Shown here in pieces: positions 33,167 through 42,653 of a stretch of DNA of 64,000 nt. Within the stretch, counting starts at the first letter, position 1. The number at the start of each line of letters is the position of its first letter. The DNA comes from Nocardioides daphniae (GTDB lineage: Bacteria > Actinomycetota > Actinomycetes > Propionibacteriales > Nocardioidaceae). The notes beneath the pieces were generated by a model. The model ran no database searches. It was not told the origin of the DNA and saw nothing but the letters and a program-made list of their open reading frames with translations. The stretch covers positions 2,356,001-2,420,000 of the forward strand of contig NZ_CP038462.1 of NCBI RefSeq assembly GCF_004777465.1. Reading direction: 5' to 3'. The translations under genes and the position numbers were made by a program.

Positions 33167-34024
33167 TCACAACCGGGGGGCGAGCACCCCGGCGAGCATG
33201 CCCGGACCCACGTGGGCGCCGAGCACCGCGCCGACCTCGGTGCAGTGCACCTCCCGGCCCTCGAGGTTGTCGGCGAGCCGCTCGGTCAGCCGGGTGGTCA
33301 ACGCCTCGGCACGACTCGGGTTGGCCAGGTGGGCGATGCAGATGTCCACCGGGGTGGACCCAGCGGCCTGCACCAGGAGGTCCTCGAGCCGGGCGAGCGC
33401 GCGGTTGGCGGTGCGCACCTTCTCCAGCGAGGCGACCCTGCCGTCGCGGATCTCCAGCAGCGGCTTCACCGACAGGGCACCACCGAGGACGGCGGCTGCC
33501 GCACCGATCCGGCCGCCGCGGCGCAGGTACTCCAGGGTGTCGACGTAGAACAGGGAGCGCGACGCGGCCGACCGGGCCCGAGCCGCAGCGGCAGCCGCCT
33601 CCGCGTCGCCACCGGCGTCGACCACGTCCTGCGCGGCCAGGGCTGCGTACCCGGTCGCGGCACCCACCTGACGGGAGTCGACCGTGGTGACCGGGACGGG
33701 TGCCTGTCGCGCCGCCAGCTGGCACGACTCGTAGGTGCCGCTCATGTCGGCCGACAGGTGGACCGAGACGATCTGCTCGGCCCCCGCCTCGGCCAGCTCG
33801 CGGTAGACCTCGAGGACCGCGGCGGGGTTGGGGCGCGAGGTCGAGACCGGGGTGAAGGCCTTCAGCGCGGCAGCGACTGCCTCGGGCGAGGCGCCCTCGG
33901 TGCCCTCGTCGTACACGTGGGCACCGATCACCACCTGGAGCGGGATCACGGTGATCCCGCGTGCCTCCGCGACGCCGGGGGCCAGGCAGGCGGTCGAGTC
34001 GGTGACAACCACGGTGCGGGTCAT
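33167..34024 (-). CDS. DegV family protein
   Basis: A 285-residue fatty-acid-binding DegV protein. The N-terminal VVTDSTACL, the SRPNPAAVLEVYREL and VHLSADMSGTYESC motifs and GGRIGAAAAVLGGALSVKPLL are conserved; relatives present fatty acids to a fatty acid kinase (FakB). The ATG at 34024 has TAGGGT 7 nt upstream (leaderless), which favours it over a start three codons earlier. No fakA-like gene is adjacent. Confidence 0.92.
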   Translation of the reverse strand: MTRTVVVTDSTACLAPGVAEARGITVIPLQVVIGAHVYDEGTEGASPEAVAAALKAFTPVSTSRPNPAAVLEVYRELAEAGAEQIVSVHLSADMSGTYESCQLAARQAPVPVTTVDSRQVGAATGYAALAAQDVVDAGGDAEAAAAAARARSAASRSLFYVDTLEYLRRGGRIGAAAAVLGGALSVKPLLEIRDGRVASLEKVRTANRALARLEDLLVQAAGSTPVDICIAHLANPSRAEALTTRLTERLADNLEGREVHCTEVGAVLGAHVGPGMLAGVLAPRL

Positions 34025-34117
34025 GGCGTGCACCCTAGTGCGTCCCTCCCGTCAGCGACGTGTCCACGCCGACGGAGGGCCCCTTCGGGGCACCCCCTCG
34101 GTCACACCGTGGATCCG

Positions 34118-36604
34118 TCAGACGACGATGTTGACGAGCTTCGGCGCGCGGACGATCACCTTGCGCACGGTCTGGCCCTCCAGGGCCCGCTGGACGCCCG
34201 CGTCGGCCAGCGCCGCTGCCTCCAGGTCGGCCTCGGAGATGTCGGGCGCGACCTCGAGGCGGCCCTTCACCTTGCCCTTGACCTGGACGACGCAGGTGAC
34301 CGAGTCCTCGACCAGGAGGGCCTCGTCGACCTCGGGCCAGGCGACCTGGGCGACGGAAGGCTGGTGGCCCAGGCGCTCCCACATCTCCTCGGCCGTGTAG
34401 GGCGCGACCATCGACAGCAGCATCGCGACGGCCTCGGTCGCCTCGCGCACGGCCGGGTCGGCCCCACCGCAGCCGGAGTCGATCGCCTTGCGCACCGCGT
34501 TGACCAGCTCCATGGTGCGGGCGACCATCACGTTGAAGCGGTGGGTCTCGACCAGGTGGGCGGCGTCGTGCAGCACCTTCGCGGTGACCTTGCGCAGCGC
34601 CAGGTCGCCGGTGGTGACCTCGACGCCGGGCTCGGAGGTCACGTCGCCGCTGAGGCGCCAGGCGCGCTGCAGGAAGCGCAGGGAGCCGGCCGGCGAGACG
34701 TCGGCCCAGTCGATGTTGTCCTCCGGCGGGGAGGCGAAGACCAGCGTCAGGCGCACGGCGTCGACGCCGAACTCGGCGAGCTGGTCACCGAGGTTGACGC
34801 CGTTGCCGAGCGACTTGCTCATCTTGCGGCCCTGGTTGAGGACCTTGCCCTGGCTCAGGTAGGCCGAGAAGGGCTCGTCCCAGTTGACCAGGCCCATGTC
34901 GCGCAGCGCCTTGGTGAAGAAGCGCGCGTAGAGCAGGTGCAGCACGGCGTGCTCGTCGCCACCGACGTACAGGTCGACGGGGCCCCACGCGTTGGCGAGC
35001 TCGGTGTCGAAGGCCTGGGTGTCGTCGTTCGGGGAGACGTAGCGGAAGAAGTACCAGGACGAGTCCACGAAGGTGTCCATGGTGTCGGTGTCGCGCTCGG
35101 CGGGACCACCACAGGTCGGGCAGGTGGTGGCCACCCACTCGGTCGCACCGCCCAGCGGCGAGGTGCCCTTGGGCTTCAGGTCGGCGCCCTTCAGCTCGGG
35201 CAGCAGCACGGGCAGCTGCTCGACGGGCACGGCGACCTCGCCGTCGACGGGGCAGTGCACGATCGGGATCGGGGCACCCCAGTAGCGCTGGCGGCTCAGC
35301 AGCCAGTCACGCAGGCGGAAGTTGACGGTGCCGGTGCCACGCGAGTCGGCCTCGAGGATCTCGATGGCCTTGTGGATGCCGGCGGTCTTGTCGGCCAGGC
35401 CGTCGAGGGGCCCGGAGTTGACGTACGTCCCGTTCCCCGTCGTCGCGACGAAGGTCTCCTCGGGGTTCTCCTCGCCGGTGTCGACCACACGGCGCACGGG
35501 CAGCCCCATCGCCTTCGCGAAGTCGAGGTCGCGCTGGTCGTGCGCCGGCACGGCCATGATCGCGCCGGTGCCGTAGTCGGCCAGGACGTAGTCGGAGGCG
35601 TAGACCGCCACCTGCTCGCCGGTGACCGGGTTGGTTGCCGTGACACCCAGGTCGACACCGGTCTTCGGCCGGTCGGTGGCCAGACGGTCGATGTCGGAGG
35701 CCTTGCGGACCTCGACCAGGTAGTCCTCCAGGGCCTGGGCCTGCTGGGCGGAGACCAGCTTCTTCGCCAGGTCGGCGTCAGCGGCGACCACCATGAAGGT
35801 CGCGCCCCACAGCGTGTCGGGGCGGGTGGTGAAGACCGTGACCGGCTCGACCTCGCCGGAGTCCAGGGTGATGTCGAAGGTGACGTGAGCGCCCTCGGAG
35901 CGACCGATCCAGTTGCGCTGGGCGTTGACGACCTTGCTCGGCCAGGTCGGCGCCAGGTCGTCGAGGGAGTCGAGCAGCTCCTGGGCGTACGCGGTGGTGC
36001 GGAAGTACCACTGGGTCAGCTCGCGCTTGGTGACCTCGGCGCCGCAGCGCTCACAGGCACCGTCGACGACCTGCTCGTTGGCCAGCACCGTCTGGTCGTT
36101 GGGGCACCAGTTGACCGGCGACTTCTTGCGGTAGGCCAGCCCCTTGGCGTGGAACTGCGTGAAGAGCCACTGGGTCCACTTGTAGTACTCGGGGTCGGAG
36201 GTGTTGAAGCGGCGCGTCCAGTCGAAGCTCACGCCGTAGCGGCGGAACGACTCGTACTGCGTCTCGATGTTGCCGTAGGTGTACGTCGCCGGGTGCTCGT
36301 CGTTCTTGATCGCGGCGTTCTCGGCGGGCAGGCCGAAGGAGTCCCAGCCCATCGGGTTGAGCACCTCGTGGCCCTTGAGCCACCAGTAGCGCGAGATCAC
36401 GTCGTGCAGCGCCATCACCTCGGCGTGACCCATGTGCAGGTCACCCGACGGGTAGGGGAACATCGTCAGCGCGTACTTCTTGGGCTTCTCGGTGTCGTCG
36501 TGCGCGACGAAGAGGTCGAGGGAGTCCCACACGCCGCGCCACTTCGCCTCGAAGGCGGCCGCGTCGTACGTCGGTTCGGCTGCGTTGGTGTCGTGCTCGC
36601 TCAT
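34118..36604 (-). CDS. leuS: Leucine--tRNA ligase
   Basis: An 828-residue class I aminoacyl-tRNA synthetase. The HIGH-type motif lies in [16 protein letters not shown]; the KMSKS loop is [11 protein letters not shown]. The CP1 editing domain ([15 protein letters not shown] and a conserved Asp in [16 protein letters not shown]) and zinc cysteines (NWCPND...CERCG) are present. The ATG at 36604 has GAGGAGAG upstream. An 11-codon Leu-rich leader peptide (36690-36725) and a canonical terminator (36645-36669) precede it, so leuS is predicted to be attenuated when charged tRNA-Leu is plentiful. Confidence 0.98.
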   Translation of the reverse strand: MSEHDTNAAEPTYDAAAFEAKWRGVWDSLDLFVAHDDTEKPKKYALTMFPYPSGDLHMGHAEVMALHDVISRYWWLKGHEVLNPMGWDSFGLPAENAAIKNDEHPATYTYGNIETQYESFRRYGVSFDWTRRFNTSDPEYYKWTQWLFTQFHAKGLAYRKKSPVNWCPNDQTVLANEQVVDGACERCGAEVTKRELTQWYFRTTAYAQELLDSLDDLAPTWPSKVVNAQRNWIGRSEGAHVTFDITLDSGEVEPVTVFTTRPDTLWGATFMVVAADADLAKKLVSAQQAQALEDYLVEVRKASDIDRLATDRPKTGVDLGVTATNPVTGEQVAVYASDYVLADYGTGAIMAVPAHDQRDLDFAKAMGLPVRRVVDTGEENPEETFVATTGNGTYVNSGPLDGLADKTAGIHKAIEILEADSRGTGTVNFRLRDWLLSRQRYWGAPIPIVHCPVDGEVAVPVEQLPVLLPELKGADLKPKGTSPLGGATEWVATTCPTCGGPAERDTDTMDTFVDSSWYFFRYVSPNDDTQAFDTELANAWGPVDLYVGGDEHAVLHLLYARFFTKALRDMGLVNWDEPFSAYLSQGKVLNQGRKMSKSLGNGVNLGDQLAEFGVDAVRLTLVFASPPEDNIDWADVSPAGSLRFLQRAWRLSGDVTSEPGVEVTTGDLALRKVTAKVLHDAAHLVETHRFNVMVARTMELVNAVRKAIDSGCGGADPAVREATEAVAMLLSMVAPYTAEEMWERLGHQPSVAQVAWPEVDEALLVEDSVTCVVQVKGKVKGRLEVAPDISEADLEAAALADAGVQRALEGQTVRKVIVRAPKLVNIVV

Positions 36605-36644
36605 CGTCTCTCCTCGTCGGGTGCTGCGTGTCGCCCCTCGGCAC

Positions 36645-36669
36645 AAAAAAACCCTCCGTGCAGGAGGGT
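36645..36669 (-). terminator. leuS attenuator terminator
   Basis: In the leuS leader, ACCCTCC-TGCAC-GGAGGGT forms a 7-bp stem directly followed by seven T. This is the only textbook U-run terminator I noticed in the window. It lies after the leader peptide stop (36690) and 41 nt before the leuS start, so it would end transcription before the gene. Confidence 0.9.
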
Positions 36670-36689
36670 GGCCAGGCCGATCGTGATGA

Positions 36690-36725
36690 TCAGCGCGGCA
36701 GGCCGAGAAGGAGCGTCGTACGCAT
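36690..36725 (-). CDS. leuS leader peptide (leucine-rich)
   Basis: An 11-residue frame, [11 protein letters not shown], with leucines at positions 5, 6, 7 and 9 (CTC CTT CTC, then CTG). It starts 6 nt after a consensus TAGGAT -10, so the transcript probably begins at its ATG. A terminator with a seven-T tail follows, then leuS. Peptide with clustered Leu codons, terminator and leucyl-tRNA synthetase gene form a self-consistent attenuation unit. I did not find a convincing antiterminator pairing by eye. Confidence 0.82.
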   Translation of the reverse strand: MRTTLLLGLPR

Positions 36726-36731
36726 GTCCCC

Positions 36732-36737
36732 ATCCTA
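36732..36737 (-). promoter_or_regulatory. -10 element of the leuS leader transcript
   Basis: TAGGAT, a perfect actinobacterial -10 hexamer, separated by GGGGAC from the leader ATG at 36725. No clear -35 is seen. The spacing predicts a leaderless start of transcription. Confidence 0.75.
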
Positions 36738-36848
36738 GCGCCGACGGCTCGGCGGTGGCGATCCGAGGGGCGTCCGCCCTCGACGCGCTCCCCCGCACCG
36801 TGCCACGCTCCACCTCCCGCCCCATGGGGGCCGACTACGAGGAGATCC

Positions 36849-37247
36849 ATGGACACCTTCCGCACCGCCGTCGAGACCCGGGACCTGGAGGCCGTCGAGG
36901 ACCTGCTGGCCGACGACGTCGTGTTCCGCAGCCCCGTCGCCTTCCAGCCCTACCCCGGCAAGGCCGTCACGCTCGCGATCCTGCGGGAGGTGGTCGAGGT
37001 CTTCGAGGGCTTCACCTACGTCCGTGAGCTGCACGACGAGGGCGGCGGCGCGTACGTCTTCGAGGCGACCGTGGACGGCCTGGCGATCACTGGCTGCGAC
37101 TTCCTGACGCTCGACGGCGACGGCCGGATCGTCGACTTCATGGTGATGACGCGGCCGCTCAAGGCGTCGCAGGCCCTGGCTGCCCGGATGGCCGAGCGCT
37201 ACCCGGCCATCGTGGAGGCCGCCTCGGCCTGGACGCCGCGCGCCTAG
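36849..37247 (+). CDS. Nuclear transport factor 2 (SnoaL-like) family protein
   Basis: A 132-residue cone-shaped NTF2-like protein: [23 protein letters not shown] at the start, followed by strands such as [20 protein letters not shown] and [16 protein letters not shown]. Family members are isomerases, hydrolases or ligand binders, and nothing here picks among them. GAGGAG precedes the ATG. It is divergent from the leuS leader and convergent with tRNA-Ala. Confidence 0.85.
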   Translation: MDTFRTAVETRDLEAVEDLLADDVVFRSPVAFQPYPGKAVTLAILREVVEVFEGFTYVRELHDEGGGAYVFEATVDGLAITGCDFLTLDGDGRIVDFMVMTRPLKASQALAARMAERYPAIVEAASAWTPRA

Positions 37248-37282
37248 CCGGCTGCCGCCCGCGCGACGTCCGTCGGAAATGC

Positions 37283-37310
37283 GAGAAGGCCGCCCGGAGG
37301 CGGCCTTCTC
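37283..37310. terminator. Bidirectional terminator (NTF2 gene / tRNA-Ala)
   Basis: A perfect 12-bp stem (GAGAAGGCCGCC and its complement) with a 4-nt loop, between the NTF2-like gene and the 3' end of the tRNA. Confidence 0.8.
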
Positions 37311-37314
37311 GTGA

Positions 37315-37390
37315 TGGTGGAGCTGAGGGGACTCGAACCCCTGACCCTCTGCATGCCATGCAGATGCGCTACCAGCTGCGCCACAGCCCC
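37315..37390 (-). tRNA. tRNA-Ala (anticodon GGC)
   Basis: A 76-nt cloverleaf. The acceptor GGGGCTG pairs with CAGCTCC (one G-U), the D-arm contains AGCTGGTAGCGC, and the anticodon stem TCTGC/GCAGA encloses the loop ATGGCAT with anticodon GGC. The T-arm AGGGGTTCGAGTCCCCT and an encoded CCA end are present. It reads the Ala codons GCC and GCU. Confidence 0.97.
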
Positions 37391-37497
37391 ATCTTTGTCC
37401 CCCGCCTTGCGGCCGGCAACGAGGAAGACATTAGTACATGGTTTCCGACCTTGCGAAATCGGGGTCCCGTTCGTGGCCACCCGACCCGTTCGGGCGC

Positions 37498-38136
37498 TCA
37501 GACGTGGCGGTTGTAGGCCGCCAGACGACGCACGGGTGAGGCCCCCGCGGCGCCCTCCGACTCCTCCAGCAGCACCCAGTGGCAGTTGCCGAGGGCCTGG
37601 AGGGTGAGCACGGTCTCCGGCGGCCAGCCCAGCCACGCCGTCAGGCCGACCTTGAGGGCGGCGCCGTGCGCGACGACGACGCCCAGCTGCCCCGGCGACA
37701 GCAACGCGACCGCCTCGTCGAGCGCCGGAACGAAGCGTGCCTCCAGCTGCGCGCGGGACTCCCCGCCCGGCACGACGTCGTACCGGCCCGTGCGGAACGC
37801 GGCGAACTCGTCGGCGTTGGTCTCGGCGTACTCGCCATGGGTCAGGCCCGCGCGCTCCCCCAGGTCGAACTCGCGCAGGCGCGGGTCGACCTCGACCTCG
37901 AGACCGGCAGCCTCAGCGACCTTCTCGGCGGTCACGCGCGCACGGGAGAGGTCGGAGGACCGTAAGAGGCTCGGGCCCATCGCCGCGATGACGGGCGCGA
38001 CCTTCTCGGCCTGGACGACGCCGGTGTCGTCCAGGGGAACGTCGGTGTGGCCCTGGATGCGGTGCTCCAGGTTCCATGCCGTCTGCCCGTGCCTCAGCAG
38101 GAGCAGGCGACGCGGTGCAGCAGCGTCCTGGATCAC
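37498..38136 (-). CDS. Histidine phosphatase (phosphoglycerate mutase-like)
   Basis: A 212-residue branch-1 histidine phosphatase: LLLLRHGQTAWN carries the catalytic RHG, REFDLGERAGLTHGEY carries the acidic loop, and VVAHGAALKVGL the second catalytic His. It starts at GTG 38136, overlapping the rsfS stop (GTGA). In mycobacteria this position (nadD-rsfS-X) is held by GpgP, the glucosyl-3-phosphoglycerate phosphatase; that role is inferred from synteny only. Confidence 0.88.
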   Translation of the reverse strand: MIQDAAAPRRLLLLRHGQTAWNLEHRIQGHTDVPLDDTGVVQAEKVAPVIAAMGPSLLRSSDLSRARVTAEKVAEAAGLEVEVDPRLREFDLGERAGLTHGEYAETNADEFAAFRTGRYDVVPGGESRAQLEARFVPALDEAVALLSPGQLGVVVAHGAALKVGLTAWLGWPPETVLTLQALGNCHWVLLEESEGAAGASPVRRLAAYNRHV

Positions 38137-38576
38137 TCGGCGTCGTCGGAACCGGCCAGCTCGGCGACCGGGGTCTCGTCGGCAGCGCGGTCCGCGACCT
38201 CGGCGGCCGGGGCGATCGACTCCGGGAGCTTGATCTCCGGGCAGTCGCGCCACAGGCGCTCGAGCGCGTAGAACTGTCGCTCCTCGGCGTGCTGGACGTG
38301 GATGACGACGTCGGCGTAGTCGAGCAGGACCCAGCGGCCCTGCTGGTGGCCCTCACGGCGCAGCGGCTTCTCGCCGACCTGCTCGCGCAGCTGGTCCTCG
38401 ATCTCCTCGACGATGGCGCGCACCTGGCGGTCGTTCGAGGCCGAGGCCAGGACGAAGGCGTCGGTGATGGCGAGGGTGTCACTCACGTCGTAGGCGACGA
38501 TCTTCTCGGCCAGCTTGTCGGAGGCCGCGCGCGCCGCGATCTGGACGAGTTCGAGGGCGTGCTCGGTGGCGGTCAC
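38133..38576 (-). CDS. rsfS: Ribosomal silencing factor RsfS
   Basis: A 147-residue protein that binds L14 and blocks subunit joining when nutrients are scarce. The core [20 protein letters not shown] and [19 protein letters not shown], with FYALERLW, is diagnostic. An acidic 35-residue tail follows the usual C-terminus. It overlaps nadD (ATGA) and the downstream phosphatase gene. Confidence 0.95.
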   Translation of the reverse strand: MTATEHALELVQIAARAASDKLAEKIVAYDVSDTLAITDAFVLASASNDRQVRAIVEEIEDQLREQVGEKPLRREGHQQGRWVLLDYADVVIHVQHAEERQFYALERLWRDCPEIKLPESIAPAAEVADRAADETPVAELAGSDDAE

Positions 38577-39232
38577 GGGAGTTCCTTCTGCTCCGTGGCG
38601 CCCGCCGCGGAGTCGGTGTAGAGGTGGTGCTTGGCGATGTACTGCACGACCCCGTCGGGCACGAGGTACCAGACCGGTTCGCCGCGCGTGGTGCGCAGAC
38701 GGCAGTCGGTCGACGAGATGGCCAGCGCCGGGATCTCCACCATGGTCACACGATCGGCCGGAATCGCCGACAACGTCGAGGGGTCCATCTCGTAGCCGGG
38801 CCGGGTGCAGCCCACGAACCGGGCGAGCTCGAAGAGCTCCGCGGCGTCGCGCCAGGTGAAGATGTCGGCCAGCGCGTCGGCACCGGTGATGAAGTAGAGC
38901 TCCGCGTCCGGCATCTTCGCCTTCAGGTCGCGCAGGGTGTCGATCGTGTACGTCGGACCGTCACGGTCGATGTCCACGCGCGAGACGCGGAAGCGCGGGT
39001 TGGAGGCGGTGGCGATGACCGTCATCAGGTAACGGTCCTCGGCCGGCGACACCTCACGGTCCGCCTTGTGCCACGGGTCCCCGGTCGGGACGAAGACGAC
39101 CTCGTCGAGGTCGAACCAGGCCTGGACCTCGGAGGCGGCCACGAGGTGGCCGTGGTGGATGGGATCGAACGTCCCACCCATCACCCCGACCCGTCGGGGG
39201 GCGCTCAACTCAGCTGTGCTCGCGCCCGCCAC
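38573..39232 (-). CDS. nadD: Nicotinate-nucleotide adenylyltransferase
   Basis: A 219-residue enzyme converting nicotinate mononucleotide to deamido-NAD. The nucleotidyl-transferase motif [15 protein letters not shown] is near the N-terminus and [10 protein letters not shown] (the SSTxxR motif) near the C-terminus. The GTG at 39232 overlaps the end of the upstream small gene by 23 nt; a TTG at 39205 is a possible alternative start. Confidence 0.94.
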   Translation of the reverse strand: MAGASTAELSAPRRVGVMGGTFDPIHHGHLVAASEVQAWFDLDEVVFVPTGDPWHKADREVSPAEDRYLMTVIATASNPRFRVSRVDIDRDGPTYTIDTLRDLKAKMPDAELYFITGADALADIFTWRDAAELFELARFVGCTRPGYEMDPSTLSAIPADRVTMVEIPALAISSTDCRLRTTRGEPVWYLVPDGVVQYIAKHHLYTDSAAGATEQKELP

Positions 39233-39359
39233 CGAAGGCGACGAGGACGCCCATGGAGGCGAGGAAGATCAGCAGGACGACGGCTCCGACCACCCACGGG
39301 TTCACGCCGGCCCAGAGGTGCGACTCTTCGGCGGCCAGGACAATCTCGTTCAGCGACAT
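39210..39359 (-). CDS. Small single-pass membrane protein upstream of nadD
   Basis: A 49-residue protein, [20 protein letters not shown] at the N-terminus, then one hydrophobic helix ([20 protein letters not shown]) and a short AFGGGREHS tail. TAGGAT lies 7 nt before the ATG (a leaderless promoter), and the gene overlaps nadD by 23 nt, so it probably starts the nadD-rsfS-phosphatase operon. Function unknown. A coding gene is likely from the promoter, the overlap and the clear helix. Confidence 0.75.
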   Translation of the reverse strand: MSLNEIVLAAEESHLWAGVNPWVVGAVVLLIFLASMGVLVAFGGGREHS

Positions 39360-39389
39360 GGCCGTGATCCTACCGGTAGCCGCCGACGG

Positions 39390-40637
39390 TCAGCGGACGT
39401 GCCCGTCACCCGTGACGACGTACTTGCTCGACGTCATCTCGGGCAGGCCCATCGGACCGCGCGCGTGCAGCTTCTGCGTGCTGATCCCGATCTCGGCCCC
39501 GAAGCCGAACTCACCACCGTCGGTGAAGCGGGTCGAGGCGTTGACCATGACCGCGGCCGAGTCGACGGCAGCCGTGAAACGCCGGCTCGCGGAGAGGTCC
39601 TCGGTGACGATCGCGTCGGTGTGGCCGCTCGACCAGCGGCGGATGTGGGCCACTGCCTCGTCGAGCGAGTCGACGACCCGCGCGGCGATGTCGAGCGCGA
39701 GGTACTCGGTCTCGTAGTCCTCCTCCGTGGCCGGCACGACCCAGTCGAAGTCGGCGAAGGAGTCGTCTCCGTGGATCGTCACGCCGGCCCCCTGCAGCGC
39801 CTCCACGACGCGCGGCAGGAACTCGCCGGCGATGTCGGAGTGCACGAGCAGCGACTCGGCGGAGTTGCAGACGCTGGTGCGGTGGGTCTTGGAGTTGAGG
39901 ACGATGGCCAGCGCCTTGTCGAGGTCGGCGCCCGCGTCAACGTAGACGTGGCAGTTGCCGACGCCGGTCTCGATGACGGGCACGGTGGACTCCTCGACCA
40001 CCGAGCGGATCAGCCCGGCACCACCGCGCGGGATCAGCACGTCGACCAGGCCCCGGGCGCGCATCAGCTCCTTGACGCTGTCGTGGGTGTCCCCCGGCAC
40101 GAGCTGGACCACGTCGGCAGGCAGGCCTGCGGTGACCACGGCCGTACGCAGCGCCTCGACGATCGCCGCGTTGGAGCTGCGCGCGCTGGAGGAGCCGCGG
40201 AGCAGCACGGCGTTGCCGGACTTGAGGCAGATGCCGGCGGCGTCGGCCGTCACGTTGGGGCGGGCCTCGTAGATCATCCCGACGACGCCGAAGGGCACGC
40301 GCACCTGGCGCAGCTCGAGTCCGTTGGCGAGCGTCGATCCCTGCAGCACCACGCCCACCGGGTCGGGCAGGCCGGCGACGTCACGCATGCCGTCGGCCAT
40401 CGCCGCCAGGCGGGCCTCGTCGAGCCGCAGGCGGTCGATGATGTTGGGCGGCGTGCCACCGGCCTCGGCACGGGCCACGTCGTCGGCGTTCGCGGCCAGG
40501 ATCGCCGGCGCCTGGTCGAGCAGCGCCTGTGCCATGGCGTGCAGGGCGGCGTCCTTGGTCGCGCGGGTGGCGACGGCCAGCTCGAAGCTGGCCTCGCGGG
40601 CGCGCAGGGCTACGGCGGTGACGTCAGACGTGCTCAT
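39390..40637 (-). CDS. proA: Gamma-glutamyl phosphate reductase
   Basis: A 415-residue NADPH-dependent enzyme of proline synthesis that makes glutamate-5-semialdehyde. The aldehyde-dehydrogenase fold shows [30 protein letters not shown] and the catalytic-Cys region [17 protein letters not shown]. It starts at ATG 40637, with TAGGCT 6 nt upstream. proB is not adjacent. Confidence 0.96.
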   Translation of the reverse strand: MSTSDVTAVALRAREASFELAVATRATKDAALHAMAQALLDQAPAILAANADDVARAEAGGTPPNIIDRLRLDEARLAAMADGMRDVAGLPDPVGVVLQGSTLANGLELRQVRVPFGVVGMIYEARPNVTADAAGICLKSGNAVLLRGSSSARSSNAAIVEALRTAVVTAGLPADVVQLVPGDTHDSVKELMRARGLVDVLIPRGGAGLIRSVVEESTVPVIETGVGNCHVYVDAGADLDKALAIVLNSKTHRTSVCNSAESLLVHSDIAGEFLPRVVEALQGAGVTIHGDDSFADFDWVVPATEEDYETEYLALDIAARVVDSLDEAVAHIRRWSSGHTDAIVTEDLSASRRFTAAVDSAAVMVNASTRFTDGGEFGFGAEIGISTQKLHARGPMGLPEMTSSKYVVTGDGHVR

Positions 40638-40699
40638 GGTCCAAGCCTAGGTCGCGCGTGGCGCACCGGCGTACGCACGCCTGTCCCCCGGACAGCAAC

Positions 40700-40732
40700 G
40701 GACCCCGCCACCCACGAGGGGTGACGGGGTCC
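40700..40732 (-). terminator. Terminator after etfA
   Basis: A hairpin of GGACCCC/GGGGTCC and CACCC/GGGTG around a 2x2 mismatch, 21 nt after the etfA stop. Confidence 0.7.
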
Positions 40733-40752
40733 GGAGTGGCGCTGCGGCGCGA

Positions 40753-41706
40753 TCAGCCCTTGCGAGCGTTGATCTGCTCGGTGGCAGCCGGGAGGACCGA
40801 GTGCAGGTCGCCCACGACACCGAAGTCGACCAGCTCGAAGAGGGGGGCCTCCTCGTCCTTGTTGACCGCGATGATGGTCTTCGAGGTCTGCATGCCGGCG
40901 CGGTGCTGGATGGCACCGGAGATGCCGGCGGCCACGTAGAGCTGCGGCGACACGGTCTTGCCGGTCTGGCCGACCTGGAAGGTGTGCGGCTTCCAACCGG
41001 AGTCGACGGCGGCACGGGAGGCACCGACAGCGGCGCCCATCGAGTCGGCGAAGTTCTCCACCGGCTCGAAGTTGCCGCCGGTGCCACGACCACCGGAGAC
41101 CACGATGGCGGCCTCGGTGAGCTCGGGGCGACCGGTCGACTGACGCGGCTGCGAGGCCACGATCTGGGCGGTCTTGGCGGCGTCGGAGATCACGGCGTCG
41201 AACTGCTCGACGGTGCCGGCGCCGGCCTTCTCGACCGGCGCGGCCGAGTTGGGCTTGACCGTGATGATCGGCGTGCCCTGGGTGACCTTGGCGGTGACGG
41301 TGAAGTTGCCGGCGAAGACCGACTGGGTGGTCACGCCACCCTCCTGCACGTCGACCGCATCGGTGATCAGGCCGGACGAGGTCTTGATCGCCAGGCGTGC
41401 GGCGACCTCCTTGCCCTCGGCGCTGGACGGGATCAGCACGGCGGCCGGGCTGGTCTTGGCGACCAGCTGCTCGAGGGCCTCGGCCTTGGGAGCCACGAGG
41501 TAGCCCTTGATCTGCGCGTCGTCGACGACGTAGACCTTCTCCGCGCCGTAGCCCTTGACGGCCTCCGCGACGGCGTCACCCTCGGCGGCCGCACCGATGA
41601 AGACGGCCGACGGCTCGCCGAGGCGGGCAGCGAGCGCGAGCAGCTCGTACGTGGGCTTCTTGACGGCGCCGTCGACGTGGTCGACGACAACGAGAACTTC
41701 AGACAT
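40753..41706 (-). CDS. etfA: Electron transfer flavoprotein subunit alpha
   Basis: A 317-residue FAD-binding subunit that passes electrons from acyl-CoA dehydrogenases to the respiratory chain. The C-terminal FAD domain has [30 protein letters not shown] and [20 protein letters not shown]. The ATG at 41706 follows GAGGAG and comes 13 bp after the etfB stop, so the two form an operon. Confidence 0.96.
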   Translation of the reverse strand: MSEVLVVVDHVDGAVKKPTYELLALAARLGEPSAVFIGAAAEGDAVAEAVKGYGAEKVYVVDDAQIKGYLVAPKAEALEQLVAKTSPAAVLIPSSAEGKEVAARLAIKTSSGLITDAVDVQEGGVTTQSVFAGNFTVTAKVTQGTPIITVKPNSAAPVEKAGAGTVEQFDAVISDAAKTAQIVASQPRQSTGRPELTEAAIVVSGGRGTGGNFEPVENFADSMGAAVGASRAAVDSGWKPHTFQVGQTGKTVSPQLYVAAGISGAIQHRAGMQTSKTIIAVNKDEEAPLFELVDFGVVGDLHSVLPAATEQINARKG

Positions 41707-41719
41707 TCTCAAACGCTCC

Positions 41720-42511
41720 TCAGATGAACTTCTTCGAGGCGAGGAACTCGACCAGCGCCGTGGCGCCCGAGCCGTCCTCGTCCTTGACGATCTCGCCGGC
41801 GGTGCGCGGCGGGCGGGCGGCGGTGTCCTCGACGGCCGTCCAGGCAGCCGCGAGGCCGACCTGGCCGGCGTCGACGCCGAGGTCGCTCAGCGACAGGGTC
41901 TCGAGCGGCTTCTTCTTGGCCGCCATGATGCCCTTGAAGGACGGGTAGCGGGCCTCGCCGGACTGGTCGGTCACCGAGAGGACCAGCGGCATGGTGCCGC
42001 CGATGACCTCGGTGGCGGCGTCGCCGTCACGCTTGATGCGGACCTGGTCGCCCTGGGTCTCCACGACGGCGGCCTGGGTGACCTGCGGCAGGCCGAGGCG
42101 CTCGGAGAGCATGGCCGGGACGACGCTCATGCCGGCGTCGGTGGAGGCCATGCCGGTGACGACGAGGTCGGCGGGGCCGACCTTCTCGATGGCCTTGGCG
42201 AGGACGAGCGAGGTGGCGATCGCGTCGGAGCCGGCGATCGCGTCGTCGACCACGTGGACGCCCTTGTCGGCGCCCATCTGGAGGGCCTTGCGGACAGCGT
42301 CCACGCCCTTCTCCGGGCCCACGCACAGCGCAGTCACGGTGATCTCCTCACCGTCGCGCTTCTCCTTGATCTGGAGAGCCTGCTCGACCGCGTACTCGTC
42401 GAGCTCTGACAGAAGACCGTCGACGCCCACTCGGTCGACGGTGTTGTCCGACTCGAACTGCCGATCGGCAGTGGCGTCGGGGACGTACTTCACGCAGACA
42501 ACAATGTTCAT
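41720..42511 (-). CDS. etfB: Electron transfer flavoprotein subunit beta
   Basis: A 263-residue AMP-binding subunit. MNIVVCVKYVPD, NELDEYAVEQAL-type SELDEYAVEQALQIKE and the loop GMASTDAGMSVVPAMLSERL are characteristic. The ATG at 42511 is used because the frame upstream is not conserved. It is transcribed first, followed by etfA. It probably serves fatty acid oxidation together with the acyl-CoA ligase and hydratase genes in this window. Confidence 0.96.
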   Translation of the reverse strand: MNIVVCVKYVPDATADRQFESDNTVDRVGVDGLLSELDEYAVEQALQIKEKRDGEEITVTALCVGPEKGVDAVRKALQMGADKGVHVVDDAIAGSDAIATSLVLAKAIEKVGPADLVVTGMASTDAGMSVVPAMLSERLGLPQVTQAAVVETQGDQVRIKRDGDAATEVIGGTMPLVLSVTDQSGEARYPSFKGIMAAKKKPLETLSLSDLGVDAGQVGLAAAWTAVEDTAARPPRTAGEIVKDEDGSGATALVEFLASKKFI

Positions 42512-42567
42512 GGCGGTGTGCCCGAAGGCTCCTCCTGTGCACTCGGATGTGTACGCGAGAGTACAAG

Positions 42568-42609
42568 GAGAGACCCCACCGCGGAACACGGGTCCACGTG
42601 GGGTCTCTC
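42568..42609 (-). terminator. Terminator of the first secreted-protein gene
   Basis: A perfect 12-bp stem (GAGAGACCCCAC and its complement) with an 18-nt loop, 44 nt after the stop at 42654 and upstream of etfB. Confidence 0.65.
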
Positions 42610-42653
42610 ACATCGTCCTGGCCCCTCTCAGGGGCGCTCGCGAGGGGTGTCGA

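Noticed and set aside
36605..36725. A T-box riboswitch before leuS
   Set aside because: No T-box sequence or specifier stem is seen; the Leu-rich frame and short terminator explain the region better.
28668..37027. Very long plus-strand open frames (more than 1000 codons) opposite holA, comEC, comEA, degV and leuS
   Set aside because: They are antisense shadows of GC-rich genes: His/Arg/Gly-rich, with no motifs and no ribosome sites, while the minus-strand genes are certain.
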